Below, one piece after another: positions 1-5,873 of a DNA stretch of 13,202 bases (within the stretch, counting starts at the first letter, position 1; each line of letters starts with the position of its first letter). The stretch is taken from contig JAGQUL010000058.1 of NCBI GenBank assembly GCA_020438525.1, positions 3,750-16,951 on the forward strand. The letters are read 5' to 3'. Below the pieces are notes generated by a model. The model was not told where the DNA came from. It saw only the letters and a list, made by a program, of their open reading frames with translations, and did no database searches. Position numbers and translations under genes: made by a program. Source of the stretch: Thermoleophilia bacterium. Its GTDB lineage: Bacteria > Actinomycetota > Thermoleophilia > Gaiellales > SKUG01.

Positions 1-410
1 GTGGGGTGCTCGTGCGCGCCGTCGCCCGCGTTCACCACAGGCGCGCTCGACCAGCGCGCGGCGTCGCGAACCGCGCCGGCGCGTGGGTGTCGGACCACGA
101 TGGCGGCCGGGTCGTATGCGTCGAGCGTCTGGATCGTGTCCTGCAGCGACTCGCCCTTGCCGACCGACGAGTGCTCGGCGGCGACGTGCAGCACGTCGGC
201 ACCGAGCCGGCGTGCGGCGAGCTGGAAGCTCGAGCTGGTCCGCGTGGATGCCTCGAAGAACATCGTGATCACCGCGCGACCGGCGAGCGAGTCGAGGCGC
301 AGCGGTCGCCGGGAATCGGAATCGGCCTGCTGCAGCTGCAGCGCGCGATCGAGAAGAATTCGGAAATCGTCAGTGGTGAGCTCGGCGATGGACACCAGGT
401 CCTGCTTCAC
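1..410 (-). CDS. pyrB: Aspartate carbamoyltransferase catalytic chain (N-terminal part, runs off the left edge)
   Basis: Catalyses carbamoyl phosphate + L-aspartate to N-carbamoyl-L-aspartate, the committed step of de novo pyrimidine synthesis, in the cytoplasm. About 136 residues are visible. They contain the carbamoyl-phosphate loop FEASTRTSSSF, the catalytic-lysine loop GKGESLQDT, an RHP motif, and GDGAHEHPT at the window edge. The spacing of these motifs matches the N-terminal domain of PyrB, and the S-T-R-T-S loop with GDGxHEHPT separates it from ornithine carbamoyltransferase. The GTG at 410-408 is the only conventional start in frame: upstream the frame runs without ATG, GTG or TTG to a TAG at 504-506. 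The Shine-Dalgarno before it is weak (GGGTGG). A short ORF overlaps this start by GTGA, so translational coupling is possible. The C-terminal aspartate-binding domain and any pyr neighbours lie outside the window. Confidence 0.95.
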   Translation of the reverse strand, partial: MKQDLVSIAELTTDDFRILLDRALQLQQADSDSRRPLRLDSLAGRAVITMFFEASTRTSSSFQLAARRLGADVLHVAAEHSSVGKGESLQDTIQTLDAYDPAAIVVRHPRAGAVRDAARWSSAPVVNAGDGAHEHP

Positions 411-460
411 CGAACCACCCGTGCTGCGTACGTGCTTGAGGTCGTGCTCGACCGCGTCAT
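407..460 (-). CDS. Possible 17-aa leader ORF overlapping the pyrB start
   Basis: An ATG at 460-458 opens a 17-codon frame encoding MTRSSTTSSTYAARVVR. Its TGA (409-407) overlaps the pyrB GTG as GTGA. An AGGAG (minus strand, 474-478) lies upstream but 13 nt from the ATG, longer than optimal. Since pyrB itself has a weak ribosome site, the ORF could couple or gate pyrB translation. It is Ser/Thr-rich and shows no obvious attenuator or run of T, so it does not resemble the enterobacterial pyrL leader. A chance ORF is a real alternative. Confidence 0.3.
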   Translation of the reverse strand: MTRSSTTSSTYAARVVR

Positions 461-500
461 GGCTGCGTGGGATCTCCTGCCGCGACTGACTTCCACCACG

Positions 501-506
501 ATCCTA
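501..506 (-). promoter_or_regulatory. Candidate -10 box for pyrB
   Basis: TAGGAT on the minus strand fits the actinobacterial TAnnnT -10 pattern and would give an 80-90 nt leader covering the short ORF at 407-460. The hexamer 17 nt upstream (TGGCCG) is a poor -35, so this is weak support. The rest of the 411-564 gap shows nothing else recognisable. Confidence 0.25.
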
Positions 507-564
507 GCGGCAGGCTCGGAAGCCGGCCACCCGACCGTTCGTCGTCGGGCCTCCATGCATCGGG

Positions 565-861
565 TCACGAGTCGCCCGCGAGCACGTCGAGCAGCTCCCC
601 GAGCACATGACGGTCGTTCATCGGGTGGCGCATCGGCCCCTGTGGATGCACGGTGTAGCGGTTGCGGCGCCCGTCGCGAACACGCGAGATGTATCCGTCG
701 CGCTCGAGGTCGGCGATGATCCGCTGCGTCGCCCGCTCGGTGATCCCGACCTGCGCCGCGATGTCGCGCGTTCGCAGGGTCGGCTCGCGGCTGATCGCCA
801 GCATCACATGCCCATGGCTGGTGAGGAAGGTCCAGCTTCGCTGCTCGTCGGAATCCGCCAT
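565..861 (-). CDS. Small winged helix-turn-helix (MarR/ArsR-like) transcriptional regulator
   Basis: A 98-aa protein that is essentially one winged-helix DNA-binding domain. HGHVMLAI (16-23) begins the first helix. LRTRDIAAQVGITERATQRI (29-48) is the helix-turn-helix with a recognition helix after GIT. DGYISRVRDGRRNRYTVHP (55-73) is the beta-hairpin wing, rich in arginine. There is no ligand-binding domain, cysteine pair or histidine cluster that would suggest a metal or thiol sensor, so the effector is unknown. It is divergent from icd and the intervening 96 bp carries repeated GCGACAT elements, so autoregulation and control of the icd operon are the natural hypothesis. The ATG has no Shine-Dalgarno but sits 6 nt after a TAnnnT box, consistent with a leaderless mRNA. 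Domain assignment is firm; the target is inferred. Confidence 0.85.
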   Translation of the reverse strand: MADSDEQRSWTFLTSHGHVMLAISREPTLRTRDIAAQVGITERATQRIIADLERDGYISRVRDGRRNRYTVHPQGPMRHPMNDRHVLGELLDVLAGDS

Positions 862-867
862 CCGTCG

Positions 868-873
868 ATCGTA
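868..873 (-). promoter_or_regulatory. Leaderless-type -10 box for the winged-helix regulator
   Basis: TACGAT on the minus strand ends 6 nt before the regulator ATG, so transcription would begin at or next to the A of the start codon. This is the usual geometry of actinobacterial leaderless genes and agrees with the lack of a Shine-Dalgarno. No good -35 is visible. The nearest GCGACAT element (878-884) lies just upstream of this box. Confidence 0.45.
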
Positions 874-877
874 TCAG

Positions 878-920
878 GCGACATGTTTTTTGCGACATTG
901 ATTTTGCGACTTATATGTCG
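878..920. promoter_or_regulatory. Putative operator array: three 14-bp-spaced GCGAC[A/T]T repeats plus an inverted half-site
   Basis: GCGACAT at 878-884, GCGACAT at 892-898 and GCGACTT at 906-912 start exactly 14 bp apart and are separated by T-rich spacers. The first two 14-bp units agree at 11 of 14 positions. An inverted copy, ATGTCG (915-920), makes CGAC-N6-GTCG with the third element (907-920). That dyad lies between the -35 and -10 of the icd promoter, while the first element abuts the regulator -10. The layout is that of an operator controlling both divergent genes; the bound protein is inferred to be the adjacent regulator. Confidence 0.55.
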
Positions 921-926
921 TATATT
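898..926 (+). promoter_or_regulatory. Sigma70-type promoter of the icd operon
   Basis: TTGATT (898-903) and TATATT (921-926) are separated by exactly 17 bp and match the consensus at 4 of 6 and 5 of 6 positions. They lie in an AT-rich island inside otherwise very GC-rich DNA. The start site would be near 933, leaving a roughly 25-nt leader with AAGGAG (945-950) 7 nt before the icd ATG. The CGAC-N6-GTCG dyad lies in the spacer, so a bound repressor would block RNA polymerase. Confidence 0.65.
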
Positions 927-957
927 GAGCGGCGTACCCCGACCAAGGAGCCGAGGC

Positions 958-2466
958 ATGGCGACGACGATCCCGCACGCAACGACCGACCGGTCCCCCG
1001 CCACCGATTCCGCCCGCCATCGCGTGGTCGTGCTCGACGGCGACGGCATCGGTCCCGAGATCATGCGAGCGGCGCGCGCGGTGCTCGCCGCCGTCGAAGC
1101 GCCGGTGGAGCTCGTGGATGCCCAGGTCGATCGCTCCACGGGCCTGCCCGAGGCAGCCGTGTTCGACGAGCTCGATGCCGGCGCGGTGCTGCTCAAGGCC
1201 CCGATGACCACCCCGATCGGCGCAGGGCACAAGAGCCCGAACGTGACGCTCCGCAAGCTGCTCGAGCTCTACGCGAACGTCCGGCCCTCCCGAACGCTTC
1301 CCGGGCTCGCGGCACCATGCGGCCCGGTCGACCTCGTCGTCGTCCGCGAGAACATCGAGGATCTCTACGCCGGCATCGAGCACGCACAGACCGACGACGT
1401 GCTGCAGTGCCTGAAGCTCGTCTCGCGCTCGGGCAGCGCCGCGATCTCGAAGCTCGCGTTCGATGTCGCGGAATCGCTCGGCCGCGAACGCGTGACCTGC
1501 GTGACCAAGGCGAACATCATGAAGCTCACCGACGGCGTGCTGCTCGATGCGTATCGAGCCGAGGCTGCTCGTCGAGGCGCCGATCCCGACCACGTCCTGG
1601 TCGACGCGGCCGCATGCGATCTCGTGCGCGCGCCCGAGCGCTTCGACGTGCTCGTCACCACCAACCTCTACGGCGACATCCTGAGCGATCTCGCCGCCGG
1701 GCTCACCGGCGGGCTCGGCATCGCCCCGTCGATGAACGTCGGCAGCCGCTGCGCGATGTTCGAGCCCGTGCACGGAAGCGCGCCCGACATCGCCGGCCGG
1801 GACCTCGCGAACCCGACCGCGATGCTGCTCAGCACCGTGCTCATGCTGCGCTACCTCGGCGATCCGGTCGGTGCGGACGCGATCCAGCGCGCGATCGACG
1901 ACGTGTACCTGGAGGGACGCGTCCGCACTGCCGACGTGGCCGCTCCAGGCGTCGACCCGGTGGGCAGCACGGCATTCGCCTACCACGTCGCCACTCGCGC
2001 AGCCGAGCTCTGCGACCGGGACACGGCCGACCAGGGCACGACCTCGATCCCGTCGTTCGCCCGTCGCGCGACCGGTGCTGACGAGCAGGCCGTGACCGAC
2101 TCGCGCGCTGTCGAGTTCGTCGCCGAGCGACGCGCGATCGGCGTCGACGTGTTCGTGGAATGGGACGGGGACGTCGAAGCGCTCGCGTCGAGCCTGCAGG
2201 CTGCTGCCGCGCCCGGACCGCTGCGGCTCTGGTACATCACGAATCGTGGCCTGTGCGTCTGGCCGACCGCCGCGCGGGCCCGCCTCGTCGATCACTTCCG
2301 CTGCCGCTTCGTGGTCGATGCTCCCGATGCGTCCGCCGACGAGCGCGACGTGCTCGAACTGCTCGAGCGCGTCGGACGCGACATGCGCTGGATGCACGTC
2401 GAGCGCCTCGAGGAGCACGACGGCGAACACGCCTTCACCACCGCCTACGGAGCGCCCGCAGCATGA
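958..2466 (+). CDS. icd: Isocitrate dehydrogenase, Thermus/Rickettsia type with C-terminal extension; probably NAD+-preferring
   Basis: Oxidatively decarboxylates isocitrate to 2-oxoglutarate in the TCA cycle. The 502 residues match the roughly 500-aa Thermus-type enzyme rather than the roughly 420-aa E. coli type. DGDGIGPEI (27-35) is the N-terminal signature. KSPNVTLRKLLELYANVRP (92-110) supplies S93, N95, R99 and R109 for isocitrate. RENIEDLYAG (130-139) gives R130 and Y137, and K184 lies in TKANIMK. The family signature starts at NLYGDILSD (236-244), with metal-ligand aspartates D240 and D244, plus D216. The Ser/Asn pair argues against isopropylmalate dehydrogenase. At the coenzyme position it has HGSAPDIAG with D277-I278, where NADP enzymes usually carry Lys-Tyr, so NAD+ is predicted. 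Residues about 360-502 form the extra C-terminal domain. The ATG at 958 is chosen for its AAGGAG; the open frame upstream is promoter DNA. It is the first gene of a three-gene operon. Confidence 0.93.
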   Translation: MATTIPHATTDRSPATDSARHRVVVLDGDGIGPEIMRAARAVLAAVEAPVELVDAQVDRSTGLPEAAVFDELDAGAVLLKAPMTTPIGAGHKSPNVTLRKLLELYANVRPSRTLPGLAAPCGPVDLVVVRENIEDLYAGIEHAQTDDVLQCLKLVSRSGSAAISKLAFDVAESLGRERVTCVTKANIMKLTDGVLLDAYRAEAARRGADPDHVLVDAAACDLVRAPERFDVLVTTNLYGDILSDLAAGLTGGLGIAPSMNVGSRCAMFEPVHGSAPDIAGRDLANPTAMLLSTVLMLRYLGDPVGADAIQRAIDDVYLEGRVRTADVAAPGVDPVGSTAFAYHVATRAAELCDRDTADQGTTSIPSFARRATGADEQAVTDSRAVEFVAERRAIGVDVFVEWDGDVEALASSLQAAAAPGPLRLWYITNRGLCVWPTAARARLVDHFRCRFVVDAPDASADERDVLELLERVGRDMRWMHVERLEEHDGEHAFTTAYGAPAA

Positions 2467-2789
2467 TCCCGCAGACGAAACTTGACCCCCGCACGTCCAG
2501 CTCCGGCGTGAACCGGCGACGGATCGAGGCGCTCGTCGACGGCACGACGGTGGTCGAGGGAACCACCACCATGCGCCGCACGGGCGACCACGTCACCGTG
2601 CGCCCCGACTACGTACGCGCCGCAATGGTGACGCTCGGTGCCGACGGAACGCTGCTCGTGCGACCACGCGCCGAGCGGGATGCCGACGACGACTCCACGC
2701 TCGAGCCGATGCCGCGCTCGATCCGGTTGCGCACGTCGGACTTCTGCGAGCTGTGGCTGGACGGGCGGCTCGTCCACATGACCCGCTGA
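2463..2789 (+). CDS. Conserved-looking small protein of unknown function, coupled to icd
   Basis: A 108-aa protein I do not recognise. Its ATG overlaps the icd stop as ATGA (2463-2466), a strong sign of translational coupling and of a real gene. It has no signal peptide, membrane segment or cysteine pair; its single cysteine is in DFCELWLDGRLVHM near the C-terminus. The middle (about 26-64) alternates short beta-like stretches: ALVDGTTVVEGTTTM, HVTVRPDYV and GTLLVRPR. An acidic patch, DADDDS, follows, and SIRLRTSDFCELWLDGRL then looks like two more strands, so a small beta-sandwich or barrel is plausible. The next gene starts 10 bp downstream, so the three genes are probably one transcript. 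A role linked to isocitrate dehydrogenase or to the DUF6671 protein is suggested only by position. Confidence 0.7.
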   Translation: MIPQTKLDPRTSSSGVNRRRIEALVDGTTVVEGTTTMRRTGDHVTVRPDYVRAAMVTLGADGTLLVRPRAERDADDDSTLEPMPRSIRLRTSDFCELWLDGRLVHMTR

Positions 2790-2799
2790 TCCGGTCGCG

Positions 2800-3603
2800 A
2801 TGGAACGAGCGGCGCTCGGCACACGCCACGGCAAGCTGCCCGCAATCGCGCCGCAGCTCGAGCCGCTCGGCATCGAGGTCGTGCCCGTCGAGCTCGATAC
2901 CGACCGCTTCGGCACGTTCAGCGGGACGATTCCCCGCACCGGCACGCAGCTCGAGACCGCCACGGCAAAGGCTCGAGCCTCCGCCGCGGCTGCGGGCCTC
3001 GAGCTCGGGCTCGCCAGCGAGGGCGCGTTCGGTCCCGATCCCGTCATCGGCCTCGTCGCCGTGGGCATCGAGCTGGTGGTGCTGCACGATCCGCGACGAC
3101 GACGGGTCGTGGTCGGTCGCGACGCCACCCACGACACGAACTACGCGCACGCGACGGTTCGCGACCTCGCAGAGGCCCGAACCTTCATCGCGCGCGCCGG
3201 CCGGAACGGGCACGGGCACGGGCTGCTCGCGCACGCCGACGATCACGTGATCGAGCTCCAGGACGAGGAGGACGACGTTCGCAGGCTCCTGCTGGATCAC
3301 CCGCTGCTGCGGCTCGAGACCGACATGCGTGCCCACCGCAACCCGACGCGCATGCGGGCGATCGAGCGTGCAGCACACGATCTTGCGCGCAACCTCCGGC
3401 AGCCGTGCCCCTCGTGCGAGCGCACCGGAGTCGCCGACCTCGAGCCGCGTGCGGGGCTGCCCTGCGAGTGCTGCCGGCGCCCCACTGGTCGTGTGGCGTG
3501 GATCGACGCGCGATGCAGCTGGTGCGAGGCGCCGTTCACGCTCCCGCCGCGACACGGGCTCGAGTTCGCCAATCCGGGCGAGTGCGCCGGCTGCAACCCC
3601 TGA
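2800..3603 (+). CDS. DUF6671 family protein with C-terminal zinc-ribbon-like cysteines
   Basis: A 267-aa soluble protein matching what I recall of the DUF6671 family. It opens with TRHGK (8-12), followed by ELDTDRFGTFSGTIPR (31-46), a helix with LETATAKARA (51-60), and LGLASEGAFGPDP (69-81). HDTNYAH (111-117) and ETDMRAHRNPTRM (173-185) are the other conserved blocks. The C-terminal 65 residues carry CPSC (203-206), CECC (222-225), CSWC (239-242) and CAGC (262-265), which look like one or two zinc ribbons. No biochemical function is known to me. It is the last gene of the icd operon, 10 bp after the 108-aa protein, and has no clear Shine-Dalgarno, so it probably relies on upstream translation. 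It ends 12 bp from the convergent MFS gene. The family call is from memory and should be tested by profile search. Confidence 0.8.
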   Translation: MERAALGTRHGKLPAIAPQLEPLGIEVVPVELDTDRFGTFSGTIPRTGTQLETATAKARASAAAAGLELGLASEGAFGPDPVIGLVAVGIELVVLHDPRRRRVVVGRDATHDTNYAHATVRDLAEARTFIARAGRNGHGHGLLAHADDHVIELQDEEDDVRRLLLDHPLLRLETDMRAHRNPTRMRAIERAAHDLARNLRQPCPSCERTGVADLEPRAGLPCECCRRPTGRVAWIDARCSWCEAPFTLPPRHGLEFANPGECAGCNP

Positions 3604-3615
3604 GCAGGCTCGCCC

Positions 3616-5217
3616 CTACTGCTCGTCCTGGCGACCCGGCAGCCGCGTGGCGCTCAGCAGGCCCAGCAGCACGAACCCCGAGGCGGCGAGCCCGGCGGCG
3701 CGAGCGCCCTGCGACAGCCCCTCGCCGGTGGCGGTCGCCACGAGGGTCGTGTCGACCTGTGAGCCGGCGCTCGCCGACGGTCGCTCGCCGATGCTCGACG
3801 TGAGCGACTGCGCCAGCTGCTGGCTGACCGGCGCGGGCACGCCGCCGTCGCGCAGCTGCGTGTCGATCGAGCTCTGCGCGCTGACCGCGAAGATCGTTCC
3901 GATGATCGCGATTCCGAGCGCCGATCCGAGCTGGCGCGACGTGCTCGACATGCCGCTCGCGGATCCCGAGTTCTCGACCGGCACGTCGCCGAGGATCAGG
4001 TTCGTGAGCTGGGCCGTGGCGAAGCCCACGCCCACCCCGTACACGAACAGCATGCACTCGAGGTAGGTGATCGACATGTCGGGTGCGATCCGCAACGCGA
4101 TCGCCGCGATCGCGATCGTCTCGAGCCCCATCCCGAACATCACCACGTTCTTGCGACCGATCCTCGGCGTGAGCCCGGCCACTGCGCCCGCCGCGACGAA
4201 CGCACCGCCCGCGAGCGCAAGCAGCGCCACGCCGGTCTGGAGCGCGGAGTACCCGTGCACGACCTGGAACCAGAGGGGCAGGAAGAAGATGAGGCCGAGC
4301 TCTCCCAGGCTCACGACCGCGGCGGTGAGGTTGCCCGCCGCGAAGCTCGGGATCCGCAGCAGCGGGAACTCGAGCAGCAGCGGACGCTCCCGGCGCACGT
4401 TGCGGCGCTCGTGCAGCGCGAAGCCGAGCAGCAGCACGACCCCGATCGCCGCGATCACCGGCACCGGGCTGAACGACCAGCTGCTCGGCCAGCTCCAGCC
4501 GCCGATCGAGAACGGCTGGTTCGACGGGGACCACCAGCCGTACGTCCTGCCGTCGATCGCCGCGAACACGAGCGATGCGATGCCGAGCGCGAACAGCAGC
4601 GTGCCCACGACGTCGAAGCGGCTCGGCGCACCTGGGTCGCGCGACTCCTTCACGTTGCGCAGCACGAGCCAGATCGCCACGATCGCCACGGGCACGTTCA
4701 CGTAGAAGCCCCAGCGCCAGCTGAGCGCGGTGATCGCCCAGCCGCCGATCAGCGGGCCGATCGCCACGATCCCGCCGATCACCGAGCCGTACACCGCGAA
4801 CGCGATCGCCCGATCCTTGCCGCGGAACGTGGCGTTCACGAGCGAGAGCGTGGTGGGCAGGATGATCGCGCCGCCGAGGCCCTGGATGAAGCGCGCACCG
4901 AGCAGCATCGCGGTGGACTGTGCGAGTCCTGCGAGCACGCTCCCGACCAGGAACACGGCGATGCCGGCCACGAACGCCCGGCGACGACCGACCCGGTCTG
5001 CGGTCCGGCCGGCGGTCACGAGCAGCGACGCCAGCATCAGCGCATAGATGGTGTTCGCCCACTGCGCGCCGGCGACCGTGAGGCCGAGATCGGCGACGAT
5101 CGACGGGATCGCGACGTTGAGGATCGTCGAGTCGGCGATGATCAGCGACACGCCGAGCGTCAGGCCGACCAGCCCGAGCCACGGCGCCCGCTTCGATCGG
5201 GTTGTGGAGTCGTCCAT
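3616..5217 (-). CDS. MFS drug:proton antiporter, DHA2 (14-TM, EmrB/QacA-like) family
   Basis: A 533-aa integral membrane protein that should export small hydrophobic or cationic compounds by proton exchange. Length and hydrophobicity fit 14 transmembrane helices. TM1 carries the DHA2 motif ADSTILNVAIPSI with D29. Motif A is GRTADRVGRRR (70-80) in the 2-3 loop. Motif B is RFIQGLGGAIILPTTLSLV (109-127). The motif C-like GGIVAIGPLIGGW (148-160) in TM5 is diagnostic of antiporters, and WRWGFYVNVPV (168-178) follows. A tryptophan/serine-rich loop near residues 228-250 is probably extracytoplasmic. The ATG at 5217 is used; no strong ribosome site precedes it. It lies 49 bp downstream of the beta-rich gene at 5267-5677 on the same strand and may share its transcript. 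No dedicated TetR or MarR regulator is adjacent, and the substrate cannot be predicted. Confidence 0.92.
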   Translation of the reverse strand: MDDSTTRSKRAPWLGLVGLTLGVSLIIADSTILNVAIPSIVADLGLTVAGAQWANTIYALMLASLLVTAGRTADRVGRRRAFVAGIAVFLVGSVLAGLAQSTAMLLGARFIQGLGGAIILPTTLSLVNATFRGKDRAIAFAVYGSVIGGIVAIGPLIGGWAITALSWRWGFYVNVPVAIVAIWLVLRNVKESRDPGAPSRFDVVGTLLFALGIASLVFAAIDGRTYGWWSPSNQPFSIGGWSWPSSWSFSPVPVIAAIGVVLLLGFALHERRNVRRERPLLLEFPLLRIPSFAAGNLTAAVVSLGELGLIFFLPLWFQVVHGYSALQTGVALLALAGGAFVAAGAVAGLTPRIGRKNVVMFGMGLETIAIAAIALRIAPDMSITYLECMLFVYGVGVGFATAQLTNLILGDVPVENSGSASGMSSTSRQLGSALGIAIIGTIFAVSAQSSIDTQLRDGGVPAPVSQQLAQSLTSSIGERPSASAGSQVDTTLVATATGEGLSQGARAAGLAASGFVLLGLLSATRLPGRQDEQ

Positions 5218-5250
5218 GCGCCGAGCATGCGCTGATGGCCGACCGGCGCT

Positions 5251-5284
5251 CAGCCGGGCTCGATCATCAGCCGGGCTCGATCAT
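5251..5284. repeat. 17-bp perfect tandem duplication at the end of the beta-rich gene
   Basis: CAGCCGGGCTCGATCAT occurs at 5251-5267 and again, identically, at 5268-5284, followed by a partial third match (CAGCCG). On the minus strand each copy reads Met-Ile-Glu-Pro-Gly followed by TGA, so the coding copy ends the protein and the second lies just after the stop. This is a recent duplication or slippage product; both copies are within the 49-bp gap to the MFS gene or the last codons. Confidence 0.9.
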
Positions 5285-5677
5285 CAGCCGCACCCGACCG
5301 ACGATCGGGATCTCCGACTCGACCACGCCCGTGCCGTCGCCCTCGAGCACGAGGTGCGTGTCGGCGAGCGCCCCGTCGAGGTCGCGGATCCGCAGCTCGG
5401 CGGGCTCGTCCGTGACGATCTCCCCACGCGAGCGAATCGTGTCGAACGCGCTGCCGCTCGCAACCACGTCGACCTCGTCGCCCCGGCGCTCCATGCGCAG
5501 GCGCACCTCGACGTTGAACCCGAACTTGCCGACGTCCACCACGAGCTCCGTCGCGCTGCTCGTGAGCTCCTCCACGACGAGCGAGCCGGTCACGCCGAAC
5601 ACGCCCGCCTTCGATCCACGAACGACCTTGAACCGGTCGCCCGACTCGATCTCCCCGATGCTGCTGCGACGTGCCAT
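5267..5677 (-). CDS. Unrecognised beta-rich protein upstream of the MFS exporter
   Basis: A 136-aa protein I cannot assign. From about residue 10 to the end it alternates polar and hydrophobic residues, as in DRFKVVRG, ELVVDVGKFGFNVEVRLRM, DEVDVVASGS, AELRIRD, THLVLEGD and RVRLMIEP. That pattern predicts an all-beta fold of perhaps eight strands, like a small lipocalin-like or sandwich domain. It has no signal peptide, membrane helix or cysteine. I start it at the ATG at 5677 (MARRSSIGE...); the longer frame to 5779 adds an arginine-rich, low-complexity stretch overlapping the divergent regulatory region. It lies upstream of the MFS gene on the same strand, 49 bp away, so co-transcription and an accessory or substrate-binding role are possible but unproven. 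Confidence 0.65.
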   Translation of the reverse strand: MARRSSIGEIESGDRFKVVRGSKAGVFGVTGSLVVEELTSSATELVVDVGKFGFNVEVRLRMERRGDEVDVVASGSAFDTIRSRGEIVTDEPAELRIRDLDGALADTHLVLEGDGTGVVESEIPIVGRVRLMIEPG

Positions 5678-5816
5678 CGTGCGCCAGCTACCCGTGCGTG
5701 CGCGCAGCGAACCTCGGCTGCGAAACAGGGCTTGCCAATTCCGCGATTCCGTTGCACCGTGGACGGTGGACGGAGGCATGTCGTGCCCTAGGCGCGACTG
5801 CCGATGCGAGCAGCGC

Positions 5817-5864
5817 CCCCCCGATGGACGTCAGGGAACAAGCGCCGCCCGCTCGTACGGGGGG
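5817..5864 (+). promoter_or_regulatory. Possible RNA hairpin sequestering the ribosome-binding site of the 5874 gene
   Basis: The 196-bp gap at 5678-5873 holds the divergent 5' regions of the beta-rich gene and the 463-aa gene. No convincing -35/-10 pair was found. A run of seven C (5816-5822) can pair with the six G at 5859-5864 that form the Shine-Dalgarno. CCCCCCG (5817-5823) against CGGGGGG (5858-5864) makes a 7-bp all-GC stem closing a 34-nt loop. Sequestration would repress translation. I do not recognise a known riboswitch consensus, and in GC-rich DNA such pairing may be fortuitous. Confidence 0.35.
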
Positions 5865-5873
5865 ACAGACGAC

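Noticed and set aside
607..957. Upstream extension of the icd reading frame
   Set aside because: It overlaps the regulator gene on the other strand and the promoter region; the family N-terminus and AAGGAG place the start at 958.
874..2430. 518-aa open frame antisense to icd
   Set aside because: A GC-rich third-position shadow of icd; its translation is His/Arg/Val/Glu-biased without any domain, while the plus strand encodes a complete enzyme.
3536..5182. 548-aa minus-strand frame overlapping the MFS gene
   Set aside because: Arg/Gly/Ala-rich out-of-frame shadow of the exporter with no membrane helices.
5778..5873. Alternative upstream start for the 463-aa protein with GGAGG nearby
   Set aside because: GGAGG is only 1 nt from that ATG, and the added residues are Cys/Arg-rich, unlike the rest of the protein.
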